Source: Toxonevra muliebris
Lineage: Eukaryota > Arthropoda > Insecta > Diptera > Pallopteridae
Assembly (NCBI GenBank): GCA_963691655.1
Contig: OY829328.1
Location: forward strand, 12,354,704 to 12,418,703
DNA: 64,000 nt
Direction: 5' to 3'
Position numbers and translations under genes: made by a program. Positions within the stretch are counted from its first letter, which is position 1. Each line of letters starts with the position of its first letter. Shown here one piece after another: positions 31,901-38,065 of this stretch. The notes under the pieces were generated by a model. It worked only from the letters and a program-made list of their open reading frames with translations. It made no database searches and was not told the DNA's origin.

Positions 31901-34602
31901 TGATAAGGTACGTGGGTTAAGGTTTTCACCTGAATGTAAAATATGGTAAGGTAAACAACTAACTATATGTAGTACATAAGGCTGAAGTTTGATTCGGTGG
32001 GTGGATAAAAAAAAAAAGCGGCAGCGATGTTTCCAGTGAAGGGGAGTTCCGTATGTCACTTACTTATGAAGGGTGACAATTCTAAAGTGACGCACACACT
32101 TTTGTAGTTATTTTAAAAAGGTCATACTGCTTCGAAATAAAACTAAATCTCACTATTGCTGAATATATCGTCGGCGCTCTGATAGGATTCACTATGCGTC
32201 AACTGATATAATCATTAGTACACGTTTCAAATGTATCGCCAAAAATCTAATTTAATATGTCTTTCGAATTATAGAAGCTAATTAAAACGGATCCAATTAA
32301 AAAAATTAATTCGGACATAGTGATTTCTGCGTAAATAACGACGATATATGCTTTCAAATAAATTCACCTCTATTCAAAATAACCGTCTTTAGCCTTCAAT
32401 TGATCTGGAAATCGTAGAACGGTTTACCGCAAGGCTTCTTGATCAATTTCTGTCAACGCTCTCAGTAACGACCTTTCAGTGATTCCAGACTGTGATGTTG
32501 AGATGCACAAGCTTTGCCTTCTTTTTGTATAATTTTAGAAAAATCCAAAACAAATCCAAAAAAAAAAAAATCCATTGGATTTAAGTTTGGAGAGTATGGT
32601 GGCTATTTTTAAGACGTTATGAATGCAGAAAAATTGTTTCTTAAAAATCTTGTTGGGAGCCCAATTTTCGTTTCCAAAAGTATCTTGCTAACTCGAAATT
32701 CGACGATAAACAACCGAGTGAATTTTAACGCCCTCTTCAACGAATATTAGAGTGGTTCTGCCATTAGCAAAAACTGCAGCCCATACCATAACCGAGTTTT
32801 GAGTTTTGAGCCCGGCCTATTTTGTTCCGATGATGATGTAAGCCACAAGCGGCCATTTTGTGAATTGAAAGTCTGCTCAACCTTGAAAATTTGTTATCAT
32901 TGTTCTAACACGGTGGAGCATACTAATGCCGAAGTAGGGTATTGAGCTTTACGTGACTTGTCCGACTAACGATTAAGCTTATATTTTGCAATATTCATCG
33001 CTAATGTTTCGCGGTTTACTCCCATTTCCTCAGCGATTTTTTTATATATGCCAGTTTTATTATATCAAATAATTGCTCGGTCTAGAATTGTTACCTTGTA
33101 TACCTACTTCCTTTACACTAGTGTCGAATTACATTTTATCACGAAATAATGAGGCAGAAATAATTTTGGTGCCTAGCTATAGAAAACTTGCAAACGCCCA
33201 ACTTAGAGATTTCCGCAAATTCGTATCCGATAGCAGTACATTAAAAATCGCTCGCATCAGAATTATCAATCGCTAATATATTTAAAACACGATTAAACGA
33301 GAAATTTAGTTTTTTAACTAAATTGAATGAATTGAACATCGACGGTTTTTGAAAAATTAGTTTCTGAGAGAGAAATCGGAAAGAATTTTTTTGCTTTCCT
33401 GTCTCTTTCATTTCCTAAGCGTTACTTTTCAGAAGAAGCGATGTGGAATACCCGCTAAGATTGTGGGAATAAATGCTCTTAGGCATTCTTTGGAGCCATG
33501 TTAAGTCGCAGGTTTATGCCAACAAACCAACAACAATCGAACAACTGGAAAACTACATCATTCATTGCGTAAGTTGGGGTGGTGAGATCCATCGCGACTT
33601 ATGCAACAGAGTCATACAAAATTGGAACTTTCGGATGGAGTCATGTAAACGAAGCCGCGGAGGCTATTTGAATGATATGATTTTTAAATGGTATTAAATG
33701 TACATTAATCTGCAACATAAGTTTCCGTTCTATCTTATACACAACTCTTTTTATTCAATTTTAAAGTTCAGACACGTTTAATGAAAAACCATTTACCAGA
33801 TGAGCGTTCTTTTTCCGGAATAGAACAGAACTAACGAAAAACTGAATGTATTTTTGAATGCAATCTTAAATCTCGATTGAAAACGAAATTTGGATGAAAT
33901 AAAAGAAGAATTTGTTTTGTCGAAAAATTGTAGAAAAACTTGAAATTTGTTTTCATCCAAAACTCCCAGAATTGCATTGTTCGTGTAGAAACGATAAAAA
34001 AAAAACTAAGCAGAACAATTTTCATCCATGAACTCCAACCTTCTTAAATTTTCAAAAAACGGTGATCTACGAAAAATTTCATTTTTTCTTTCATCACCTC
34101 AACATTCGACTAAGAGATATTGTAAAAAATCAGATATGGGCAAATTAATGCCACCAGAAAATTACCAGTAAATAAGTAATATATTTTCATCAGAAGCTAA
34201 TTTGAATGCCTTTTCATGAGGCAAATGCCACAAGTGTCTCCAGGTTAATTCAACACTGTTCTTTTTCACATTTTCTAATATCTATCGCAAAAGGTTCTGA
34301 GCAAATTAATGACCAAAGACTCGCTTGCGACCTTGTTGCTACAGCTTTAATTGAATATATCTATGAACAATAATTCTTAACTTACCTTCTTCTTGTGATA
34401 TGACACTGCCTTCGGGCGATTCGCTGGTCCTGTAAAAGTTTGCCGCTGCCTGGCGGCTGGCTTGTAGTTTGTTAAAATATTCTACAGCATAATCGATCAC
34501 ATCGCCAGGCTGTTCAAGCAGATATGATATCGAGAACTCTAAGAGTACCGCTCTGAGTTCATCGGGTACTGGAATTCGCTGCTTTGCGTCGTTTGTCGAC
34601 AT
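4818..34602 (-). CDS. Pka-R2: Pka-R2: cAMP-dependent protein kinase type II regulatory subunit (whole gene, canonical form)
   Basis: The product binds and inhibits the PKA catalytic subunit and releases it when cAMP binds. It is cytosolic and tethered through A-kinase anchoring proteins. The coding exons on the minus strand are 34602-34386, 14926-14745, 14061-13961, 12715-12620, 10232-10085, 10020-9945, 9868-9686 and 4948-4818. All junctions are GT/AG and all phases match, giving 1134 nt and 377 residues, the size expected for a fly RII subunit. The domains are a docking/dimerization helix (about 1-45), a linker with RRKSV (81-85), cAMP domain A with [15 protein letters not shown] (188-202) and domain B with [15 protein letters not shown] (310-324). 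Ser84 in RRxS rather than RRxG/A marks type II (autophosphorylated) rather than type I. The reading frame is intact. Introns range from 64 nt to about 19.5 kb. Two further last exons and one or two further first exons are listed separately. Confidence 0.95.
4949..6748. other. Pka-R2 last intron, distal part
   Basis: This is intron sequence between exons T2 and T3. It is AT-rich, with poly-T runs around 5130, 5650 and 5700. At 6330-6485 there are several copies of an (A)CGTAC/GTACCG-type motif in both orientations, which looks like the remains of an inverted-repeat element. No coding sequence is supported. Confidence 0.5.
6749..6897 (+). repeat. Two-copy tandem repeat, ~91-bp period
   Basis: A unit beginning atatagaaacat and continuing ...ttcata..ag.aaagcgg...ccgttt occurs at about 6752 and again at about 6843. 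Copies differ at roughly a fifth of positions. A poly-T tract separates them. It is intronic and no function is evident. Confidence 0.6.
6898..8508. other. Pka-R2 last intron, middle part
   Basis: No gene is supported. The block from about 7130 to 7610 contains phrases such as 'ccacgcccaa' and 'cacgcctactta' typical of dispersed fly repeats. A related phrase occurs near 44735. A (GAAT)n microsatellite lies at 7770-7790 and a (TA)n run at 7800-7812. Confidence 0.45.
8614..8732 (-). CDS. Pka-R2: Pka-R2 alternative terminal exon T2
   Basis: This is a second version of the last exon. Joined to exon 7 (T|TC = Phe) it reads on through [17 protein letters not shown], then [15 protein letters not shown], and ends ESSRN-TGA. 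That is 38 residues after the Phe, giving a 373-residue protein. The FER(I/L)LG helix and the tyrosine 24 residues after the Phe are kept, while the tail after that is unlike T3. The acceptor is ...ctcacaag with a weak pyrimidine tract, so use is probably regulated or low. AATAAA hexamers lie at 8602-8597 and 8514-8509. The intact frame, matching phase and conserved spacing argue for a real exon. Decay cannot be excluded without transcripts. Confidence 0.75.
8809..8818 (-). terminator. Candidate poly(A) signal for terminal exon T1
   Basis: Two overlapping AATAAA hexamers on the minus strand begin 63 nt past the T1 stop codon and lie before the T2 acceptor. A transcript ending here would contain T1 but not T2 or T3. 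Support is positional only. Confidence 0.35.
8881..9023 (-). CDS. Pka-R2: Pka-R2 alternative terminal exon T1
   Basis: This is a third version of the last exon and the first met after exon 7. The split codon T|TT gives Phe, then [33 protein letters not shown] and a hydrophobic end [11 protein letters not shown]. That is 46 residues after the Phe, giving a 381-residue protein. FERLLG and the tyrosine at +24 match T3. The two lysine/arginine-rich positions after LLG in T3 are changed and the tail is acidic then hydrophobic. The acceptor is ...cgtatattcag with a poor pyrimidine tract. The frame is open throughout. I infer mutually exclusive use with T2 and T3. Confidence 0.77.
9024..9685. other. 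Pka-R2 intron between exon 7 and T1
   Basis: This 662-nt intron has a GT microsatellite at about 9057-9071 and an A-rich tract near 9130-9210. No further copy of the FERLLG exon is seen in it. Confidence 0.6.
9686..9868 (-). CDS. Pka-R2: Pka-R2 exon 7: cAMP domain B core
   Basis: This exon encodes residues 274-334 plus the first base of codon 335. It begins with GT, completing a Gly codon. It carries [13 protein letters not shown] and the phosphate-binding cassette [15 protein letters not shown], in which Glu312 and Arg321 should contact the cAMP ribose and phosphate. The donor is gcat|gtaagt, a strong match. The last base T must be followed by TT/TC to give Phe, and all three downstream terminal exons supply exactly that. 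Confidence 0.96.
9945..10020 (-). CDS. Pka-R2: Pka-R2 exon 6: domain B entry helix
   Basis: This exon encodes [14 protein letters not shown] and then the GDRIIKQ strand, residues 249-273 plus one base of Gly274. It is flanked by a ...tttcaacag acceptor and a gtaag donor. It starts cAMP domain B. The neighbouring introns are only 64 and 76 nt. Confidence 0.95.
10085..10232 (-). CDS. Pka-R2: Pka-R2 exon 5: domain A end and linking helix
   Basis: The first base completes Arg199 of the domain A cassette, followed by [20 protein letters not shown] and the long basic helix [18 protein letters not shown] to KALQ (residues 200-248). [10 protein letters not shown] supplies the aromatic residue at the usual position following the cassette. 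The acceptor is ...atttatag and the donor caggtgag. A small inverted-repeat element lies only 59 bp upstream in the intron. Confidence 0.96.
10292..10805. mobile_element. Inverted-repeat element (MITE) inside Pka-R2 intron
   Basis: The ends are inverted copies: CAGTGCGGGCACACGAGA at 10292 against TAGCGCAGACACACGAGA read from 10805 inward. GAAATTC-type motifs recur inside both arms. It has no reading frame of note. The C/TAG terminus suggests a hAT-like non-autonomous element, but the 8-bp flanks do not match, so the superfamily is uncertain. Confidence 0.65.
10806..12619. other. Pka-R2 intron, between exons 4 and 5
   Basis: No gene is supported. From about 11270 to 11760 the forward strand reads like scraps of a broken transposon frame, but no domain is recognisable. 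The rest is AT-rich intron. Confidence 0.4.
12620..12715 (-). CDS. Pka-R2: Pka-R2 exon 4: cAMP domain A cassette
   Basis: The first base completes Ser167. The exon then encodes [19 protein letters not shown] and [11 protein letters not shown] with two bases of Arg199. Glu190 and Arg199 are the expected cAMP contacts of domain A. The acceptor is ...aacgatag after an AAC-repeat stretch, unusually poor in pyrimidines. The donor is gtaagtg. Confidence 0.95.
12716..13960. other. Pka-R2 intron between exons 3 and 4
   Basis: The sequence is AT-rich and non-coding. A short CAACAACAACAACG stretch (minus strand) adjoins the exon 4 acceptor. Nothing else is recognised. Confidence 0.5.
13961..14061 (-). 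CDS. Pka-R2: Pka-R2 exon 3: start of cAMP domain A
   Basis: This exon encodes residues 134-166 ([18 protein letters not shown], then [15 protein letters not shown]) plus two bases of Ser167. The acceptor is ...tttttacag and the donor gtaag. It supplies the N-terminal helix and first strands of domain A. Confidence 0.95.
14062..14744. other. Pka-R2 intron between exons 2 and 3
   Basis: The sequence is AT-rich and non-coding, with several A-homopolymers. No element is recognised. Confidence 0.55.
14745..14926 (-). CDS. Pka-R2: Pka-R2 exon 2: inhibitory site and acidic linker
   Basis: The first two bases complete Glu73. The exon then encodes [20 protein letters not shown], the acidic run [20 protein letters not shown] and a helix ending SLDQEQ (residues 74-133). 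RRKSV is the pseudosubstrate/autophosphorylation site that occupies the catalytic cleft. A Ser at the P-site is the type II signature. The acceptor ...tttattacag requires a phase-1 donor, and two different upstream exons (34386 and 21343) provide one. Confidence 0.96.
14927..16814. other. First large Pka-R2 intron, 3' part
   Basis: This is AT-rich intron with ATGTAT/ACATAT simple repeats at about 15075-15125. No gene is seen. A CT-rich patch lies near 16330-16420. Confidence 0.5.
16815..18708 (+). mobile_element. Decayed non-LTR retrotransposon (reverse transcriptase + RNase H)
   Basis: Forward-strand fragments in several frames carry [16 protein letters not shown] and [15 protein letters not shown] (reverse transcriptase). 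Next comes a GYAVE block where the catalytic YADD should be, then [16 protein letters not shown], an RNase H stretch (SGSQAAIRA and [14 protein letters not shown]) and a C-terminal [11 protein letters not shown] zinc-binding region. It ends at an A-rich tail near 18700. RNase H after reverse transcriptase places it with the I/LOA/R1-like lineages. The 5' part (endonuclease, ORF1) is missing, as is usual for 5'-truncated copies. Frameshifts and stops show it is dead. It lies in the Pka-R2 intron in the opposite orientation to the gene. Confidence 0.88.
18709..19537. other. Pka-R2 intron, AT-rich
   Basis: No gene is seen. There are short TACATATGTACATA simple repeats at about 19040-19065. The stretch ends in the left 8-bp target copy (19530-19537) of the next element. 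Confidence 0.5.
19538..19877. mobile_element. hAT-like MITE, 340 bp, with exact 8-bp target duplication
   Basis: The ends are TAGAGATGGGCGCGTGA and, inverted, TAGAGATGGGTGCTTGA. They are flanked by identical 8-bp copies of gtacagta (19530-19537 and 19878-19885). The inside is rich in TTCACGTG/CTCACG motifs in both orientations. There is no coding frame. The 8-bp duplication and TAG terminus point to hAT. Confidence 0.85.
19881..20027. mobile_element. Tc1/mariner (pogo)-like MITE, 147 bp
   Basis: It has terminal inverted repeats CAGTAATCCCC(G)GCTGATTG and the matching inverted end CAATTAAGCGGGGATTACTG, flanked by TA on both sides (19879-19880 and 20028-20029). Internally, two CCAGAAATTTTAAGTTTT copies occur in the same direction. 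The TA duplication and CAGT ends fit pogo/Tigger-type elements. The neighbouring hAT-like MITE has inserted into its left edge. Confidence 0.8.
20030..21342. other. Pka-R2 intron, AT-rich
   Basis: No gene is seen. There are (GTAT/ATGA)n-type simple repeats near 20170-20260, a poly-A run at about 21157-21175 and an ACACAC microsatellite at 21296-21308, just downstream of the alternative start exon in gene orientation. Confidence 0.5.
21343..21388 (-). CDS. Pka-R2: Pka-R2 alternative first coding exon (no docking domain)
   Basis: This is a short exon starting with [18 protein letters not shown] plus one base (G), followed by a strong donor gtaagct. The single leftover base is exactly what exon 2 (14926) needs, giving Glu then PARRF. 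The resulting protein would be 320 residues with the canonical C-terminus. It would keep the inhibitory site and both cAMP domains but lack the dimerization/AKAP-docking helix encoded at 34602-34386. Upstream on the minus strand there is a possible acceptor (ttttgcag, ending at 21440) and a strong donor (gtaagtgc at 21618-21611), so a non-coding leader exon could precede it. The evidence is frame, phase and splice site only; no transcript is available to me. Confidence 0.65.
21389..22083. other. Possible leader/promoter region of the alternative start exon
   Basis: This is the minus-strand upstream region of the 21388 ATG. It contains CA-rich (21456-21470), ACGCAC (21510-21530) and AGACAGAC (21570-21592) simple repeats. 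No clear TATA box is seen. No protein-coding sequence is supported. Confidence 0.4.
22088..22778. mobile_element. piggyBac-like MITE flanked by TTAA
   Basis: The element starts CCCATTCG right after TTAA (22084-22087) and ends CGAAAGGG right before TTAA (22779-22782). Short CCC(A/T)TTCG inverted ends with a TTAA target site are the piggyBac signature. The inner ends carry gtgatg and tcaccaattggtgac. The remainder has no transposase. The short termini make the call moderate. Confidence 0.6.
22783..24984. other. Pka-R2 intron, non-coding
   Basis: No gene is supported. GAAAGGGTTAA and GAAGGGGTTAA sequences at about 24367 and 22970 resemble the piggyBac-like end. A minus-strand ATG stretch at 23712-23648 ([11 protein letters not shown]..) ends at a GTAAGA, see the rejected list. 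A poly-T run lies at about 24859-24874. Confidence 0.45.
24985..25300 (-). mobile_element. Non-LTR retrotransposon C-terminal fragment
   Basis: Minus-strand translation (25288-24995) gives [20 protein letters not shown] and then [20 protein letters not shown], ending [13 protein letters not shown]. This is the CxxC...H...C region found after RNase H in I/R1-like elements. It is related to, but not the same as, the 18.3-kb copy and lies in the opposite orientation. Only this 3' piece remains. Confidence 0.8.
25301..25802. other. Pka-R2 intron, non-coding
   Basis: This is AT-rich intron. Nothing is recognised beyond A/T homopolymers. Confidence 0.5.
25803..26140 (+). repeat. Tandem repeat, units of ~163 and ~152 bp
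   Basis: The phrase tgatgacttggg recurs at 25803, 25966 and 26118. Each is followed by a (g/t)a(c/g)gtgagac(a/c)cg or similar stretch, then ggttagggac, catgtaacatt and a (t/c)ccgtg(g)aaaataatatt block in the first two units. There are two full copies and the start of a third. It is intronic. Origin as part of a larger transposon cannot be excluded. Confidence 0.75.
26141..30370. other. Pka-R2 intron, non-coding with simple repeats
   Basis: No gene is supported. The stretch holds a G homopolymer-rich tract at about 26304-26323, an ACAACAACCACAAC stretch at about 26430, CA/CAT repeats near 27895-27915, GT/CA microsatellites at about 28436-28447 and 28555-28567, and many A-runs. A plus-strand ATG at 28081 opens a 36-codon frame of low-complexity type that I do not accept as a gene. 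Confidence 0.45.
30371..30559. repeat. Inverted repeat (189 bp), hairpin-forming
   Basis: The left arm begins aaagcaaatacgaagtacaa and includes gctagcgaaaatgc. The right arm is its inverted copy (gcattttcgctagc ... ttcgtatttgcattt). Arms of about 75 bp pair with scattered mismatches around a short GC-richer middle (gaaggccggctgag). It is probably a MITE. Transcribed from either strand it would fold into one long hairpin. Confidence 0.7.
30560..32389. other. Pka-R2 intron, non-coding
   Basis: No gene is supported. The sequence is AT-rich and unremarkable. Confidence 0.45.
32390..33060 (-). pseudogene. Tc1/mariner-superfamily transposase remnant
   Basis: Minus-strand fragments in order are [16 protein letters not shown] (helix-turn-helix region), [19 protein letters not shown], then [10 protein letters not shown] near 32600-32570, and [19 protein letters not shown] further on. 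W(A/G)AVFANGRT and YSPNLNPMD are typical of Tc1/mariner transposases. Several frame changes and stops occur, so it is inactive. Terminal repeats were not identified. Confidence 0.75.
33400..33696 (+). pseudogene. Tc1/mariner-superfamily transposase C-terminal remnant
   Basis: Forward translation of 33473-33694 gives [20 protein letters not shown], then [20 protein letters not shown] and [10 protein letters not shown]. This matches the usual C-terminal tail of mariner-like proteins, where a KP.TI..L...I motif precedes a (R/G)GGHLND.IF end. It lies opposite in orientation to the adjacent remnant at 32.4-33.1 kb, so these are two separate insertions. Confidence 0.7.
33700..34385. other. Pka-R2 intron next to canonical exon 1
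   Basis: The sequence is non-coding and AT-rich. No element is recognised. Confidence 0.5.
34386..34602 (-). CDS. Pka-R2: Pka-R2 exon 1: dimerization/docking domain
   Basis: This exon encodes residues 1-72 plus one base of Glu73: [20 protein letters not shown], then [31 protein letters not shown] and a Ser/Glu-rich end. IPVP...LL.EF...LL...P.D...YA..YF is the RIIa fold that dimerizes and binds A-kinase anchoring proteins. The exon continues 19 nt 5' of this ATG to an acceptor (...ttctattacag, exon edge 34621), so transcription starts further upstream. The donor is gtaag. The ATG is the conserved family start. No stop interrupts the 18 in-frame bases before it, which matters for the candidate upstream exon at 51338. 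Confidence 0.96.
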
Positions 34603-34621
34603 GCTTTCCTGTGCTACTCTA
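34603..34621 (-). other. Pka-R2: 5' UTR part of Pka-R2 exon 1
   Basis: There are 19 bases between the acceptor AG and the ATG. If translated from a phase-2 upstream exon they read (T)-R-V-A-Q-E-S in frame with the canonical start. Otherwise they are leader sequence. Confidence 0.7.
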
Positions 34622-35968
34622 CTGTAATAGAAGAAAATAAAAGAACAAAAGAAATAAGTATATAAAAGAAACTCAATTTAGTAAGAATTAATAAAAAGGA
34701 ATTTATGTAAGGGGGGAGAGAAAAATATAAAAATTTATATACGTAAATAGTGAATAAATTTAACGAAAATTGTTATTTCCGTTATGACAAATTTAACTTT
34801 AAGTATGAATTACTTTCTTTTTCCTTTCTACTTATCAACAACCAAATTGATTGATATTCTTCTTCAGCTTTTTCGTCTTCCTTATATTCGTTACTAAAGA
34901 ACGTCCATCCGGCGGTATTTGACACTTGAGGCGCTTAAGAAGCTTGCGCGCGCATTACGTAAACTTCTTGAAATATATCGTTAAGTTGTGCTTCACTCAC
35001 ATAATTCAAGTGTCAGTATCTAGTGGTATTTTTATATTTCTTGTACACACTTTGGTTAAGCAATATGACTTAATAACGACTACTTCGATTACTTACGAAT
35101 GTGAATAGTGAATACAACGTGCTTAATATGAAACAAATTGACAATTTTTGCGCAAAATTTTTATCATTCACATTCCATGTTGATTAATTTTGATAGAAAG
35201 GTATGATTAATTTAATTCTGGGGGTATTTTTTTTTTTCTTTTTTTTTTTGTGTGCGTGACACGTGAAATGCTGAAGTACTAAAAAGTATGCCGATTTCCA
35301 CTTGAGAATTTAAATTGGATTACATTCAATAGATTATGATAGATTGTTAATTAGTTCTAAAAATAAATATATAAATTTAAATAAAAAATGAGTAAGTTAA
35401 TTAAGATCGACTTGTTTATGCACTACATGCCATAAAGTAAATTAAAATTGAGTGAATTGTTATGTGGATTCAAGTTGGATGAAAACTTAAGTGGGTTTCC
35501 TCTACTAATATTTTGCTGGGTTATCACTCACTGCAAACCAATAAACAAATGTTTGAGTGTGTATGTGTGTGAATATAACATCAAGTACTTTTGTATGGCA
35601 TTTTACATTCACAAAAATTCAATGCAATCGATCACATGCAATAAGAAATTACAAATAAAAAAACAGAAAATATCGAAGCAAACGCATAAAAATTGCATAC
35701 AAATTTGTGTGAATTAACGGCGAAAATAAAAATAGAAATAAACGAAAAAAAAAACATCAAGCTGTCAAATAAAAGCAGCAAATGTCAGACACGTTTGTGT
35801 TGCAGCACACCAAATGAAATCAAAACGCGTGAATTTGACACACTTGTTGACAAACAAACAAGTAGATTGGCAAGCAGGCAGACATACAGACACATTCATA
35901 GAGACAAACTCACGATATTTGATGTATGTAGCAGTTGTAGGGAAGGAAGAGGTAGGAAGTCATGGTCG
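34622..35968. other. Upstream intron of Pka-R2, non-coding
   Basis: No gene is supported. A poly-T/CT stretch lies at 35225-35250 and CAGACA simple repeats at about 35870-35895. The short open frames on both strands show no domain. Confidence 0.45.
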
Positions 35969-36575
35969 CATTCAGAAGATACAGCGGTGGCGCAACTGTG
36001 GCATGAGTGTCTTCTGAACGGGTAGTTGTGAGTTTATTATCCGCAGTACTATTGACATTTCGACGACAGTTTTCCATCTTATTATTTTTCTGCTCTTTCG
36101 GGCCAACATGTTGCCTCAAAATTTTTACAGTTCAGAAAAGAGTCCCGCGCCATTTTTTTTTAATGGCAGGTTGGTGAATTTTAGACGGCCGATATCCTCT
36201 TTTGTTTCGACGGATGATATAAAAATTCTCAAATATAAAATTTTAAACAATCCAAGTGTACTCAATACTATGTAATTTCTCGTTTATTTGTACAGTGTGT
36301 ACGATTTAGCCAATAAAATACGGGTGCCAGCAAATAAGAACAAGGTGGCGGCGCGAAGTTGACTGTAAGTTGCACGGCGCAAGTTTCAATTCAATATACA
36401 ATTGGCGAGTGTATTTAATAATAGATATCGTTCATTATTAAAATTTTTTCATTTTTTTGTTTCTCGAAAATTTGGCAAATGCTACATCATTCCATTCAGA
36501 AGATACAAAATGTGTATACGTAACAGAAGTGAATTAACTCTCAACATGTTGAGCCTCCGGTGTATCTTCTGAATG
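35969..36575. mobile_element. MITE with CATTCAGAAGATAC ends (607 bp)
   Basis: The left end is CATTCAGAAGATACAGCGG and the right end is its inverted form CCGGTGTATCTTCTGAATG. An extra internal copy of CATTCAGAAGATACA lies at about 36494. There is no coding frame. The target duplication is unclear and the superfamily is undetermined. Confidence 0.65.
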
Positions 36576-38065
36576 TGACTATTAATGTAAAAATCAAAAA
36601 TACAACAACAATATAAAATGACAAGTAACATGGCAAACACACGCACACTCAAATACACAACAAGACCCTGGAGTATCTGTGTAAAAGCTGCTGAAGCACA
36701 TGTGTTGACAAAGTAACAGACAAACAGACAGACAGACAGAAATATAGACGGACACAGACAAACTGACATATAGATAAATAGTCTGATAAGCAAATATACG
36801 ACGACGGACGCCTTCGTGTGAATGATTGTTGTTGTTGTTGCTGTTGTTATTATTGCGATTGTTGTCATTGCTGCTTTCGCTATTGTTGTTGATGTGTGTT
36901 GACTTTGGCATCCAAAACGAGAACATTTTGCCATAGATTGCATATTATGACATTTTTGTAGCTTTTCATTGTAGTTGCAATTAAAGAGATGCACATGTAT
37001 GAGTGTATTTATGTAGGTACCTAAATGTTTGCGGTTGTTGGCGATATTGATTTTGCTTTGTTTCTAATTTGTAGTTTCGATAAAAAATGTTGTTTCATTG
37101 GCAAAACGTGAACGTTGCGAGTCGAACGACTTTCATCAAATTGCAACATTAACATTGATTGCATGAGAGTGTATGTATGGTATGTATACGGCCGACAACA
37201 ATTAGTAACATATCCCAATAAACATTTGGCTGCTTAAAGCAAACTACCGATTTAATTTACACTCGTATCTTTTTAACTATTATGGTTAGGCTCTGCCTAA
37301 CGCGATCTGTGCTTCATGCATTATTACAAAATTCATTAAAAAAATTTACGAGCATTTTCTACGTGACAATTTGTTTTCATCACTGGCGCTAATTGCACAG
37401 CAAGAGCTTGAGAAAAACAAAACAATAAATGAAATGATCGTTTAGATTTCTAAATGTTGTTGTTAACATTGCGGTGAATACATAAAAATTTAGGTAAATG
37501 CTGGTGCATATTTCACATTTAATCACATTACTCAAAAAACAAATTTTTTTTTTTTTGTATAATCAAATTAGATAAATAGATAAAGAGATAAATTGCAGCA
37601 AAATCAAATGTAAGAACCACAAGCGGTCAAAGAGAAGAGATTTTGTTTGGGGATAAGTTTAATGGCCTAAAGATATGAATATGCTCAGTTCGGTTTTGCA
37701 TTTTTATAGAAAGATAAATTTTTACTTGAAATATGAAGCCTAGGCTAGCTGAATAGTAGACTGAAGTTTGTCCACTGAAGGTCAGATTTAGTTACATTGA
37801 GTGTTTTAGAGCTATCTCTATACCAAATAAGTTCATTAAAGATGAATTTCACCAGCAGTTCTAAAGGTGTCATCCCCCTTTCCCCTTCTTAACCATTATT
37901 ATCGTTGCTACTGAATTAAACAACTTTTACAAGAGATGAAAAATGAGGGAAATTATGTGGTTTATTTGAAAATTATTACAAAACATTTATAACAAATTCT
38001 GTTGAAGTTTTTGCAGACTTCTTCTCTCGATTTTGTTTTTACTTTTTTCTGTTGGTACTCTCTAC
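36576..38065. other. Non-coding, with (CAGA)n and (TTG)n repeats
   Basis: There is a CAGACAGACAGACAGA microsatellite at about 36722-36740 and TTGTTGTTGTTG runs at about 36828-36850. The open frames over these are low-complexity artefacts. The stretch ends in one copy (38056-38065) of a 10-bp direct repeat. Confidence 0.5.

Noticed and set aside
36482..36994. 170-codon minus-strand open frame
   Set aside because: The sequence is translated (TTG)n, (CAGA)n and CA repeats: Thr/Ile runs followed by Val/Cys/Leu/Ser runs. It overlaps a MITE end and is not a gene.
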